Source: Chamaecrista fasciculata
Taxonomy: Eukaryota; Streptophyta; Magnoliopsida; Fabales; Fabaceae
Assembly: GCA_003254925.1 (NCBI GenBank)
Contig: QANZ01005809.1
Location: forward strand, 164,692 to 228,691
Length of the DNA: 64,000 nucleotides
Direction of reading: 5' to 3'
Shown: piece after piece, positions 45,589 through 57,797 of the stretch
Numbering within the stretch: position 1 is the first letter of the stretch
Layout: the number at the start of each line of letters is the position of its first letter
Position numbers and translations under genes: made by a program
Notes under the pieces: model-generated
What the model saw: only the letters and a program-made list of their open reading frames with translations
Database searches by the model: none
What the model was told of the DNA's origin: nothing

Positions 45589-48500
45589 TTAAGCTTTCCA
45601 GGACAAAGAAATGTCAGCCACAGCTTCTCCCACTGTGAGGTAAAGTCCTTTTATCCCAAAGGAATCCAAAATTTTTGACTGATGCAACTTTTCCATCACA
45701 TTCCCAACAGGATTTGTCAACACAAGCTGCACATACAAGGTAACAGATTATAAATGTTAAGATTAGAGGGAAATGGCTTTCAAAAAAGTTTTAGGAGTTT
45801 AGGACCTTCTGAAATGTTATATTAACTGTTATATACCTGATATGATCTTTTCTCCAGAATCTTTCTGAGTTCACATAAAGTGTCTATCCCACTTGTGTCT
45901 ATGGCTGTCACAGCTGAGGAAATAACATTTGTCAAGTCAAAGTGATAAAAAAAAAACTTTGATTGCTAATGTCTTAAGGAAATTAAACTCCTTTTTTAGT
46001 CTTTGAATGAGTGTCATGGTCAATTAATTCTCTATAGATAATAGTATCAATTATATCCTCTATAGATAATTTATTTACCTGTCATGTCTAGTATTATGCA
46101 CTTTAATGTACTTTCATTGTTTGCTTTTATACGTTCTTCCTCTTCTCGAACCCATCTCAATATCCTACACAAAGACAAGCTCTTTGATTAGATGGAATCA
46201 CACTAAGAAATTGCTTCCACTAATCTTCATATTCAACAAAAAAGTATTATTGACTGACCTTTCTTGCAAGTAAGTTGAATTAGCAAAGTAGATAGGAGAC
46301 TCAACAGCCAAAACGAGAAATGAAGGAATTCTCAAAGCTTCTTTATATTGGTTTAGGTTGTGAAATATCTGTGTCCCTGGTATGTTCCCCAAGACCACAC
46401 TGTTAGGCCGAGACACGTGAAGGAGAATCTTGAACACTGAAATTCCCACCTGAAAATTTGGCCTAAATTAGTTAGTCATTCATCATACAGCCTCATGTTT
46501 TCTTCAATAATGTAATACTGAATTGTAAAAAATACTTCTATCTTATCTTGTAACTAAATCCTTATGAAAAACACCAAAAAGCTTCAAAAGTAAACATATA
46601 AATTGGTCCCTAAAAATTACACGAGTTGACAATTCAATCTTTGAATGTCTAATTTATATTCTTTAATCTTTAAAAGTTATGGAATCTGTACATTTTAGAT
46701 CTTTTATCCCCACAAGTTAGTTTTTAAAAAATAAGCTTAAAGAACTAAACTGTATTGTCTTGAAAATTTTCAAAGACTAAAATGTGTAAATTAAACTTTC
46801 AAGAATTGAATTGTCGACCCGTATATAACAAATTGTATGCTTAGTCATATTTTGACCTAATATTGAAAACTCACCGCGATGCCAAGGCCTAGAGGTACTG
46901 AGATGAACAGAACACCAAAAAAGGAGCATAGGCAAGCCAAGAAATCAAGCTTGTCAACCTTCCATAATTTATATGCAGCTTGATAATCAATGAGTCCAAT
47001 CACAGCAGTGATAATAATGGCTGCTAATACAACATTGGGTGTGTAATAGAACAGAGGCATGAGAAACAGAAGGGTCACTAGAACAGCTGAAGCCATTATT
47101 ATGTTTGAAACTGCTGTCTGTGCTCCAGCATTGTAGTTAACAGCTGATCTTGAAAAGGATCCTGCAAGTTTATTTTACAAAAGAGAATTCAAGTTCTTAG
47201 AATTTGTATTTGAGAGAAATGATGAGATTCAAATGGGCAGCAAAATGAGAGGAGAATAAGAATCATTCATTACCTGTTGTGACATAGCATGAAGAGCAAC
47301 ATCCAGCTATGTTCATGAAACCAATGGCCATCATTTCTTTGTTACCATCCACTTGGTAGTTCTTGAGTGCTGCAAATGTTCTTCCTACTGCAATTCCTTC
47401 CTGAAATATGAGAAATTTTGTTAAAATGGAAGGGTCAAATGATCACTTCAATTCCCATAAAAGATTTTGATACTCTAAAGTGGTATTTTTTGTGTAGTTT
47501 GTAAAGTTGAGGAAGGTTGAAAGAAAAAGAAAGGAAAAGTGTGAATCTTATATATTTTATTATTTTATATATAAAACTTCCAGCTACCCCTTTTTATCTC
47601 TCTCTAAACTTCACAAACTTCACAAAAAAATTTCCATTTTGGAGGACCTCAAACCCTTCACATGAAAGCTTGTTCCTTTTACAATATAGACAAAGTACAG
47701 TGAATATTTTTGTTATTGTCTTTTAGTCCCTGATTTTGTTTTAAAACTAGGTTTAATTCTTAGAAGTTAGAACATTATTTGTGAAGACTAAATAGTTTAT
47801 GTTTATAAAAAAAAATCAGTGACTGAAAAGTATATTCTCAATATTCAGGGACTAAAAACTATATTATCTTTTTTTCTATTAGTCTTTGACAAAAAAAGAG
47901 ATTTATTGCTGTGTTGAAACAACTTACAGTAAGAGATAGGATTCCGGTGACTATGCCAGTTTTGATTGCAAGTGCTAAATAAGGGCCATTGAAGTACAAC
48001 ATGTTTGTTGATGGTGGATTCAAGCCCTTTGGTAAGTGTCCAATCTGCCATATGAAAAAAGAGATTTTGTAAGAAAAATAATTTATTTATTTATTTATGT
48101 TTCTTGTGCGTTGAAAAATATAAGACCAATTATTTCCCCCTTACAATTGCAATTCCATGAGCCTTGTTTCTGAGAAGAAAGACCATAATTGTTGACAGAA
48201 TAACTGATGCCAATGGGGCAGCTGCAGAAACCCAAAATAGCTTTGGTTTCTTCAAGCTCTGTGTCAATATTTGAAATTTTCAGATTTAAAGTAAGCCAAT
48301 TATGAAGACATATATAAACATATTTATGCTTTTCTTTTTTCTTTTATAGTGATACACATGTACTTTTTTATGATTAGTTTAATTACTATATTTTTATTAA
48401 CTGAATTCACATAATAATTTTTTGAGAGTAACTTACAATGTGCCTTGTTGTAAGCAGGAAGGCCAAGAAACCGAATCCCAGTACAATTGTTTGCCATGAC

Positions 48501-51500
48501 CACTGCAATAGTTGCTCAAATATTATATAAAGAATATGAATAAATTATAAAATGATGATTGTTTTTTTTGTAATAAAAAAAAGAATTGTAAGAATTTATT
48601 TAACTTTATATTATTATCGATTTTTTTTATATATTTAAATATATAATTTTAAACTATGAATGATTAAAAAAAATCTTTAAATTATATAGAATGATATGAA
48701 TTATATTTGTGGTCATAAACAAGCATACACTTGTGCTTAAAGTGACCTTTAATCCTTAGCTTTTCAATTTGTGAGAAAATCAGAGAAGGGACAGTTTTTT
48801 TATTCATTCCTTTTTTTTTTCTTTTAAAGATTCTCAAATAAAAAAAAACAAAAACTAGAATCTGATTCTCAAATAAAAAACAATTTAAATAGAATTCTGG
48901 TTGGTCATGCATAATTTATGAAGCATATACCTCGTCTCTATGTTCAATAACAGAAGTCAAAACTGGAATCATCTGCATCTTTGTAGTGAAGTGCACTATT
49001 CCAAGCAAACCCTTTAGTTGTTGCAACGAAACTATAATTGCTGCTCCAGCCATGAAACCCACAAGCGTTGCCTTTGATAAAAAATCAATCACAAACCCTA
49101 ACCTGTATTGTTTGGGTTCATCAAGGGTTAATTTCAACCACAAAATAAATACTACATAAACTCTCAATTTTTAAATTTTTTTGTTTTTTTTTTCGGTTAA
49201 ACTATGGATTCCCTAGCCTATCCGTGTAACGGTCTAAGCGAATTTGGGCCTCAGAGACGAAACAGTTGGACTCTACCAACAATGTCGACTCTAAGGATTC
49301 AGTTTGTAAATTTTTATTTGATATTGAAAGAACCCCCTTCATGGGAGAAAAATAGTATTTGATACTTTGAAACAATTGTGGCCATTTGCATGGGAAAATA
49401 TTTTACAATTAAACTAATATTTTGGTCCCTAAATTATATAGTTACTATCATATTAGTCCTTAATTTATTGAAATATTTGATTTAGTATCAATTTTTTTTA
49501 ACTAGCTGCAAATTGATCCTTCTATAAATATTTGAGTGTTGCTAAGAAGAAAACCTCAAGAATGATGTTGAACTTTTCAGTCTTGAATTTTCTTTTCATC
49601 AGACATAAAAACACAAGTTCTCAACATTATTATAATAAGGCATGATTTAATAGGAACACCCTTAATTCTCTGCTATAGTTAAAGAAATGAAGTTGAGAAA
49701 GTACCTCAAAATACCCAAAGAAGCTTGAAATAAACCAGCAAAAAAAGTGGCAGTGAAAGCCAGTTTGAGATATAGGATTGGTTCTGAAGTGAAAGAAACT
49801 GCCTCACTTAGCATTGAACCCATAACCAAAGAAGCAATAGAGACAGGTCCCACACCAAGATGCCTTGAACTCCCAAGCAAAGAGTAAATCAAAGGGGGCA
49901 CAAAACTGGAATCTGCATAATCCAACAATAATACCACACTCTTCAAATCATGTATGTGTCTATATATGTATGTATGTATGTATGATAATTGATCATATTT
50001 TCTAGAGTAAACTAACAATTTGGTCCCTGTAAAATCATTGAGATGATAACTCAGTTCCTGGAAAATTAAAATATACACTTTAGTCCTTTAAAAACTTAAG
50101 ACAATATACTTATTAGTCATTTTCATGAGCTAACTAGTATATTGTTTTAATCTTTCAAAGATTAAAGGGTATACCGTTTTACTCTTTCAGGGACTAATCT
50201 ATATATTTTAATCTTTTAAGGACCAAGTTGTTAATGTGACAATTTTTAAAGAACCGAATGGTTAGTTTACTCTATTCTACTCTTTTAAGTCTTATAATTG
50301 AGAGTGTTCAATACTAACATAGTCCAACTATGGGTGGCAAATTTGCAAGCTTTGCATAGCTTATTCCCTGCACAAAACACAACACAACACAAGGGTTTCA
50401 GAAGGATGAATGAATAAATCAGTGTGTGATATATGAGTCATTGACTTGGTTTGTTTTTTAAGTACACAAAGATATATAACTAATTACCCATATGCTTCGT
50501 TTTAGAAACATAGTAATTAAGTTAAACCAGTCTTATAGAAAACTACATATGAGTAATTAAGTTAATTCTTTTCTTTTTTTATATTAAGGTTTTGACTATT
50601 TCCATAATTTATTTTCTAAAAGAATTTAAACTTGTATTTTGACCACTGTCATCTCAATTAACAACTTGTTAGTATTGAGTTATTCTGCAAGGTTTTAAAT
50701 TTGAGTCTGGAATCTGGACAGAGACACTTTTATTAAAAGAGTTTTAATCTTATTATGCAACCTCTAATATCAAACAAATATTCGTTATTTTTTTTTTGGT
50801 AGAAAAATATTCGTTATTGTTTAGACTATAAAACGAATTGATGAAAAATATCTTATGATCATTAAAAAGAAAAAGTTAAAAACTGCGTATACTCTGTTTT
50901 GGAAAGAGAGTAGCTATAAGCTATTTTAGGCTTACATGAAACTAATTATGTGCTCTGTTTTGGAAACAGAGTAGCTAATTTTCTTTGTTTCTTTTTTTAA
51001 CAAATAAAAAGCTTTTCTTTTCTTTTCTTTTTTTATTATGGAAACATTATTTTTTTGAATGAAAATAAAAATTTTGAGGCAGCCTCAATTATCAATTTTT
51101 TGGAATTAACTTATTCTAGGCTCATTATGCAAAACTAAAGCTACCCATATACTCTGTTTTGGAAGCAAAACAGAGTGATTACAAGAAAAGAAAACAGAAC
51201 CTGAGGGATGGCGAGGCTGGCAATGGTGAGGCCGGAGATGACGTCGGAACGGAGAAGCTTGAGAGAATAATGAGGAGCCCATTGAAAAATGGGGAAGAAA
51301 TACTGAAGAGCGAGAATGAGTTTCGCGAAGGATGTTTGGTTCTTGAATCGGTGGAGCGGATCGTCGGGGAAGAAGATCTCAGCGAGCCGATGCTTCAGCT
51401 TCTGGAGGGTGGTCCGTTGAGGCGGGAGGCTCACACGGTGAATTTGCAAAGGAGGAAGAGAAACAACTTCTTCAGAAGATGAAGAAGAAGAATGAGAAGA

Positions 51501-51569
51501 AGGAGGAGGAGGAATTTTTATGACACTATGGGAATCAAAGTGATCCACTCTGTTTGAGTTTACACCCAT
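45589..51569 (-). CDS. SULTR3;4: Group 3 SULTR transporter, SULTR3;4/SPDT-like
   Basis: Thirteen coding exons, in transcript order 51569-51201, 50367-50319, 49912-49705, 49102-48931, 48502-48437, 48258-48145, 48044-47928, 47400-47274, 47161-46875, 46449-46259, 46164-46079, 45913-45837 and 45726-45589, give 666 aa (about 653 in Arabidopsis). Residues 1-75 are a cytosolic tail with a Ser/Pro run, followed by LPPQRTTLQKLKHRLAEIFF. Twelve or so membrane helices fill about 95-500, including the sulfate-transporter signature (GISYAKLANLPPIVGLY, then SSRHLGVGPVSIASL) and NIAGCCSSCYVTTGSFSRSA. The C-terminal STAS domain (about 520-645) has AVTAIDTSGIDTLCELRK with its conserved Thr/Ser. Rice and Arabidopsis SULTR3;4 (SPDT) carry phosphate for distribution to young tissues rather than sulfate. 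That role is inferred here from orthology and from MFP1 and PPR synteny. The N-terminal start is the ATG opening MGVNSNRVDH. Confidence 0.95.
46594..46850. mobile_element. MITE in SULTR3;4 intron 9
   Basis: An 'AAATTGGTCCCTAAAAATTA'-type left arm is mirrored on the right, related to the element at 16988-17252. It lies within an intron and does not touch splice sites. Confidence 0.5.
49181..49306 (-). mobile_element. Short SINE-like retroposon in SULTR3;4 intron 3
   Basis: It is flanked by the 9-bp direct repeat TAAATTTTT (49172-49180 and 49307-49315). On the minus strand it ends AGTTTAACCGAAAAAAAAAA, an A-tailed 3' end. The same sequence family occurs at 57680-57797. Pol III boxes are not clear, so it may be 5'-truncated. 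Confidence 0.6.
49962..49986. repeat. TATG tetranucleotide repeat
   Basis: About five TATG units lie in SULTR3;4 intron 2, next to the 3' splice site of exon 3. Confidence 0.8.
50003..50274. mobile_element. MITE in SULTR3;4 intron 2
   Basis: Perfect ends TAGAGTAAACTAAC and GTTAGTTTACTCTA are flanked by TTC on each side (50000-50002 and 50275-50277), suggesting a 3-bp target duplication as in PIF/Harbinger elements. The body consists of TTTAGTCC-type repeats in both orientations. It is related to 32474-32711. Confidence 0.65.
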
Positions 51570-51640
51570 TGCTCTGTTTTCCTCTGTTTCTCTCTGTTTT
51601 CCTCTGTTTTCCTCTGTTTTTCTCTGTTTTTTTTTCTCTC
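51570..51640 (-). repeat. Tandem AACAGAGGAA-like repeat in the SULTR3;4 leader
   Basis: On the transcript strand about six units of a 10-11-base motif (AACAGAGGAA, with AACAGAGAGA variants) run up to the start codon, preceded by A- and GA-rich sequence. The leader is therefore almost purely purine plus C, with very little structure expected. Confidence 0.85.
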
Positions 51641-51715
51641 TCTCTTTGTTTTTTCTTTCTTTCTCTCTCTTTGCTGAACTTGGGATTCTGCAGAAACACC
51701 AAAGCGTAGGATGGG

Positions 51716-51723
51716 AATTTATA
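51716..51723 (-). promoter_or_regulatory. Candidate TATA box of SULTR3;4
   Basis: TATAAATT on the minus strand lies about 150 bp before the start codon. Initiation 30 or so bases downstream would give a leader of about 120 nt containing the AACAGAGG repeat. Confidence 0.5.
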
Positions 51724-51789
51724 GAGAGAGGCATGGAAGGTTGGTGTGTGTCCTTTCTAGCTTGTAGTAGGGGCATTCTTGTCATTTCA

Positions 51790-52879
51790 TTAACTTTTTT
51801 TGGTTATTGCTTTCCAAAATGATCCACCATCTTATCTATGAGTTAGGTTTAAGAAATGGGATTTGTTATTTAGTTCTACTTCTATATGAAATAACGAATT
51901 TAGGTATAAATTCTTGTGAAGATAAATGTCTTTCGTAGTTAATGTACAATAGTGTCTCAAACAGAATTGAGCAGACGTTAAAAGATAATTTGAGAAAAGA
52001 AAAATCATCTACCGTCCTTTTAACAAAATTATACCATATATGTATATTATTTAATACATTATTTTGATACATTTTGGTTATCATTTTTTTAAGTTATGCA
52101 GAGTATAAAATTAAAAAAATAATTATTATGTTTATTTTTTATTTTTTTTAATTTTTAGAACTTAAAAATAATATTAGACTCTTAATATATGTGAATATCA
52201 CTAATAGTTATTATACTACTTTATGCATTTCAATCATTAGTTTTCTGAAATTATATATATAAAATATAAATTATAATGGAGAATAATGAACGGTTAAAAA
52301 ATTAAATAATTTTAAATATGTATTTTTATTTTAAAAATATATATTTAAAATATTTATCTATTGGTTTTCAAGTAAAATATAAACAATCTACACAAAAAGA
52401 TCTATCATAGTTTATCATGTTGATTGATACATAAGCTACTAAAAAGAGATGGTGAGGTTGCAATTTGCTCGGACGGACTTAAAATCATCATACTTTCACC
52501 ACCAACCATGAACTCATATTACTTATAAAAATTATATATTAATAACAATTAAAGGTGTTAGACAATATTAGATTATCTGTGAGATAGTTTTTGTGACTAA
52601 CTGTTTTAATTTCTTCGTAGGTTAGGCTCTTTTTTTAATTAGGTTAAAGATCAAAGTGGTTTATCACAAAATGATTTTATTATTCTCATAAATAAAATTG
52701 GACTAAATCTAATTGATTTAAGTAATAAACGATTTAGTATTACTAAAGTAAGGTATCAAGTTTGAAATTTTGTAAATACAATTATCCTGATCAATACAAA
52801 GTGTCTAAAATTAAACGAACAATTAAAAAAAATTATACTTGTAATTAGTACTAAAATATAATTAAGATTATTTAATAAA
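51790..52879. other. AT-rich upstream/intergenic sequence
   Basis: After the immediate SULTR3;4 promoter I see only AT-rich DNA without gene or definable repeat. Confidence 0.5.
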
Positions 52880-53276
52880 GGCCAAAGTCTTATTTAGGTC
52901 CCTCATGTTTGCTCAAAGTTCTGTTTTGGTCCCTAAAGTTTTTTTTGTTCCATTTTGGTCCCTCATTTTGCTTAAAGTTACGTTTTGGTCCCTCAAATTT
53001 TTTTCGTTCCGTTGTGGTCCCTCATGTTTGCTCAAAGTTCTGTTTTGGTCCCTCAAGTTTCCAAAAAGTGTCACCGTTAGTCCTTGACTTTTTTCCATCC
53101 ACTTTTTCCGTTAAAAAAAGGGAAAAAAGTCAGGGACCAAAACATAACGAAAAAAAACTTGAGGGACCAAAACAGAACGAAAAAAACTTGAGGGACCAAA
53201 ACAGAACGTTGAGCAAACATTAGAGACCAAAACAGAACTTTAAACAAACATGAGGGAGCAAAATAGGACTTTGGCC
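52880..53276. mobile_element. Mutator-like MITE with perfect TSD
   Basis: It is flanked by the perfect 9-bp TSD TTTAATAAA (52871-52879 and 53277-53285). The ends GGCCAAAGTCTTATTTAGG and inverse, and an interior of repeated TTTTGGTCCCTCA units inverted in the second half, make it almost entirely self-complementary. Open frames across it are simple translations of the repeat. Confidence 0.88.
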
Positions 53277-53805
53277 TTTAATAAAAGCAATCCGAAAGCT
53301 ACAAAAATAACATAAGTGAAGTCAAGTTTATTTCTAACTCACATTGATTGCAACTTAGAAGTCAAGTGAAGTCAAATTCACACTCAAACCCAAATGTTAC
53401 TCACTCACCCAAATTCACATCACAAAGTGAAGTCAAACCACTATCAAATTAAACCCAAACGTCACTCACCCTCACTTCTTTCTTCTTCAACAATAACTTC
53501 ATAACTACAACCAACGAAACTTGTGTGACTCAACTACTATACAACACTTTGATTAGTTTCACTCTCTCGATTTTAAAATATATGAAATTCTCATGATCTT
53601 TAATTTAACTCTTATTGAGGTAACTTATAATTAGTGTGAATGATTAGTCGTCTATCCATGTATTTGTCCACAACCCTTCTTTTGTTACATTCTTTGAGTC
53701 TTTTTATCCTCCTCCCTCCTTCATATTCTTATATATGTAAGCTCTATTTTATCTTTGTACTCTTGATTTTTACTTTTATTGTTTTTCTTACTAAATTAAT
53801 TGTCA

Positions 53806-54105
53806 AAAATGAATTTTTGGTCTCACATCTTTTGCTCAAGTCTCAATTTGGTCTCGTATCTTTTTTGTTATACTTTCGGTCTCATATATACATAATTAAT
53901 CTCATTCCCATATTATTTTTGTAGATTTGGTTTTATATCTTTACAAAATGTTTCACAATCCCATAACGTGGAACATTTTGTAAAAAGATATTGAACCAAT
54001 TTTACAACCTGATCAAAAGATATAAGACCAAAAGTGCAACAAAAAAGATACAGGATCAAATTGAGACATGAACAAAAGATATGGGACTAAAAATATACTT
54101 TAAGC
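53806..54105. mobile_element. Inverted-repeat element
   Basis: Left arm 'TTTTTGGTCTCACATCTTTT' is mirrored by 'AAAAGATATGGGACTAAAAA' at the right, with TTTACAAAATGTTTCAC and its inverse inside. It is related to the fragment at 40432-40639. Exact borders and TSD are uncertain. Confidence 0.55.
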
Positions 54106-56313
54106 AAAATGTATTGTAGTGCTCTAACCTCTCGTAGATTCATTTGAATATCGGATATTTAATTTCCAGCTCATTGGTTCTTACATGAAACATTTTTAAA
54201 TTATGAAAAAGTGATAGAATTTGTATTTTTTTTTATACAATACACTCTTTATCTTTTTAATTAACAATTTAAAACATTTGATTATACTAATTAGAATTGA
54301 AATAATTAGTCTACATTTCAATAGAGTTAATATATACTTTTCCAAATTCTTCTTAAGGGTACACTTGATAACTAATTATATATGCTCATGCATATAGTGC
54401 AAGAATTTGAACCCTAAAATCTAAACTCTTCAAGTTTGTTATTGCCATCAAGTTTTAAGAATATCAAAATTCTTATTTTCTTGCATTATAATATACATTA
54501 ATATTATCTCAAAATCATTATTTTCTCCTCCGTTGTAGTAGCTAGTGTTAAGTGTTAAAATAATTTTTCAATATTATACTATTGATTAATAAAAACACTG
54601 CAAATCTGTCATTGGATATACCAAAGCAATGTTATTAGAGTGTTGGAATATGCTTTGATGAGCCTGAAAGGAAGACAATAATTCCTTTTGGTATATATTA
54701 CAAACATAACATATATATATATATAGTAACTTTTTAAACTTGCATTGAGTATCAGAATTCCAAGGTAAAATAAATAAAGTTATAAAACTGTTGACCAAAA
54801 TAATTAAAACAAAGCTTAGTTATTTGATTTATGAGAACACAGACCACCTTTATGTAGAAAGGTTTATATCCTAATTTCATGATTTGCATGGTCTAATTAA
54901 GTTAAACTTTTCCTTGTTCAAGTATACTTTTAGCACTTTAGTCTCATAAAAATTATAATAGTGGTCTCTCTAATTCTGAAGTAGGCAAAATTATTCTCTT
55001 AATTCTAAAACAATGCAAGATCTTTTCTTTTAATAATTTTTTTAAAATTAGCTAGTATGTTATTGACAGAAAATAAATTAAAATATAGAATTTTATTATT
55101 TGATATCGAAAAATTTTCAGAACAATTTTAGTATGATTTAAACAATAAATAATTACAACACCAACAACCAAAACTTTTTCTCATTAGGTGAGGTCGACTA
55201 TATAAATCAACTGACATCAACGTGTTTTATCATTGCACATTAAACTTTAATATTAGTTGGCATAATTCTCTTTATATTTTACATCGTATAAACTGGATTA
55301 ATGAATTTCTTATAGAATTATATAAACGTGTGTGATGTGCCAATTGCCCTGCCAACCTTACTAATTCCACTCAATTTCCCCAACCTTTTCCTCCAACTAC
55401 GAAGCTTACGTCTCTATAAGCCAATTAACATGAGAAAAAAAAAAGAAGACATTTTCATTATTTTAATTAAAGAAAATATATACAAAAAAATAATTTTGGA
55501 TTCTTATACCTTACTATTAATATTTTGTAAAATAAAAAAAATAGTGATTTTCTTTCACTTCTGACTAAATTTTATTAAAAAAAATTATTTTTTATTGTTG
55601 ATATAATATTTAAAACTTTATTCTGATTAATCTAGATTCGATTCACATCACGCAACTGACTATAATAAAATAAATAATTATATTTATAAAGTTTTGTTAT
55701 TTAAATGATATTAATCCGCTTACCATTTAAATCAATTTTTTTTAATGGTTTTTATTTTTCTTTTTAAGTGTGGTCATTTGAATTTTTTTTTTTTTTTACA
55801 TATTCTCTTCCAAATAATCTTGGACATATATGTGGCTATTCAATCAGCACCGTCCAGTAAATCTAATCTAGGCTTTATGCCAAAGGATAAATTCCATGCT
55901 TTGCGTCTATCGCACTTCGTTTTTCTTTTTCCTTTATTGTTTTTTTCCCCCTCCCTACCTTTCTAAAAAAAGTGCCAAGCTTATAATTAAAATATTAATA
56001 CAGCTATTTCATTAAATCAAGGTCAAAAAAGAGATATATAATTATATGATATATTATTAGGAATGTTTTTTTTCCCTTTTTAAATAACATAAAGCGTGCC
56101 CAACATTCATAAGTACTCAAGTCACTTTCTGTTATCTTTAGAAACTCACCACCATCTCCGACTATGGTTCATATCTATGGATCTTACATCCTATATTATA
56201 AATATATATCCAGAATTTGAGACTTTATCTTAATTAATTCGAATTTAATTTACAAGGTGCATCTAATTTTACTACTTAGATTAATTCATTATTAGTAAAT
56301 CCATGTAATTACA
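54106..56313. other. AT-rich sequence without gene
   Basis: No supported gene, RNA or clear element. Several A/T homopolymer runs and short inverted repeats occur, for example near 55.4-55.8 kb. Confidence 0.5.
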
Positions 56314-56324
56314 TTTTAAAATAA

Positions 56325-56507
56325 TTTTTTTTTTCTGAAAGTTTAGGTGGGTTGGGCCATGAAAACTCACCAAGATCAGGACATGTTTTCAAATTCATGA
56401 GCGCTTACAAATCGTCTACCAACAAAGCCCTCATATTGACAGTAAAATTTGAGTTCATGATCTTGTGGGTTATAGGTTAACTCTTTATCAACTGGGTTAA
56501 TATTTGT
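56325..56507 (-). mobile_element. tRNA-derived SINE, second copy
   Basis: This is a reverse-complement copy of the SINE at 1-207, flanked by the 11-bp direct repeat TTTTAAAATAA (56314-56324 and 56508-56518). A T run next to the left repeat is the complement of its A tail. Its B box is decayed, so it is old and probably silent. Confidence 0.8.
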
Positions 56508-56939
56508 TTTTAAAATAAGCTTTTGTTAGATCATTAGATTAGATATCATGTTATAATGATGACAATTATGACTATAATTGAGAAATTAGGTAATGAAATT
56601 ACATAAAACAGATTTTTAATTTCTTCCTTGTTACCGTTCGGTACAGCAAACAAAAGTGCTGCCCGCAAAGCTACATTATCTTCTTGAGTGACGCGGGTGT
56701 GTGTATATATAAAGATACATAAACTAGATAATTGTAGATTTTAAGTTTTAAAATTTTTTACTAAAATAACTCGATATTTTTCTATCATATATGTTTGTGG
56801 TTGGTTGAATTATTGTTGGACTAATAGGTTCAGGTTCAAGTTTTGTTGAAAATGTTATTGTTGAGAGAGCTTTATCCCTATTTCTCATGACTTGAAGAAT
56901 GATTATTTCTTAATTAAAATTAAACGGATGAATAAAAAT

Positions 56940-57610
56940 ATGTTTACATGTTATTTTTTATGAATCATTTCTTTGTCTAATTATGATTGTTGGCGAATAA
57001 GGTTAAATTACACTCTAAAGTTGATCATATATCTCTTGTTTCAAGTCCGATTGTGATGAGTTCAGAGTTATGAGTTACTTTTGACAAGTAATTTATTTTT
57101 TTCAATTGAAACTATCAATAAATGAGATCAAATTGAGCCTAAAAGTGATTTTAAAACCAAAAAGAGAAAAATTATGGAGAACTATTTTTGGACTCAATTT
57201 GACTTTATTTGTTGACGATCCTAATTGGGCAAAAAAAAACTCATCAAAAGCAACTCGTAACTCCGAACTCATCGCAATCAAACTTAAAACAAGAGTGATA
57301 TGACCAATTATGCTTATTTGACTGCGAAACAAGTTACCCACTTTCTGAGCCTAATTTAACCTTATTAGTTGATATGATGGTCCCAACTGGATAAGGAAAT
57401 GACTCGTCAAAAATAATATGTAACTCGAATCTCGTCACATTCAAACTTAAAATAAGAGAAATTAAATAGATCGCATTCAGTCGTTAAAACTAATAAGTAA
57501 AACTTTTAGGAAACTTCTAGTACCAGAATTGAAAAAAAAAAAGAAGATATAAAGTTGAATTGCATTCTACCTCGGAGATAAGGGATCGAAATGACTACAG
57601 TTTGGCCCTT
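56940..57610. mobile_element. Degenerate family A Mutator-like element
   Basis: Inverted halves around about 57160 contain 'AATAAATGAGATCAAATTGA' and its counterpart 'TTTGACTTTATTTGTTGACG', as in the other family A copies. The outer ends are too diverged to set borders. Confidence 0.5.
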
Positions 57611-57679
57611 TTATATGACTAAAATGTACTAGTTACTTTAATTTTTTTTAAAATTAATATAAACTTGATTCGTTTTACA

Positions 57680-57797
57680 TCGGTTAAACTATGAGTTTTC
57701 CCCGCCTATCCGTGTAATAGTCTAAGCGAAGACTAATCCTACTCAGGCCTCAAAGACGAAACGATCACAGTCCTCCCAATAATGTCGATTTTAAGGA
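57680..57797 (-). mobile_element. Short SINE-like retroposon with 10-bp TSD
   Basis: It is flanked by the direct repeat TCGTTTTACA (57670-57679 and 57798-57807). The sequence matches the copy in SULTR3;4 intron 3 (CGGTTAAACTATG, CCTATCCGTGTAA, GTCTAAGCGAA, AGACGAAAC). Here there is no clear A tail. Confidence 0.6.

Noticed and set aside
51570..51785. N-terminal extension of SULTR3;4 from an upstream in-frame ATG
   Set aside because: The extension is a translation of the purine-rich leader repeat (Lys/Glu/Arg/Asn) and the TATA box lies within it. The family N-terminus begins at 51569.
52905..53223. Short open frames on both strands with repeating protein motifs
   Set aside because: They translate the GGTCCCTCA repeat units of a Mutator-like MITE.
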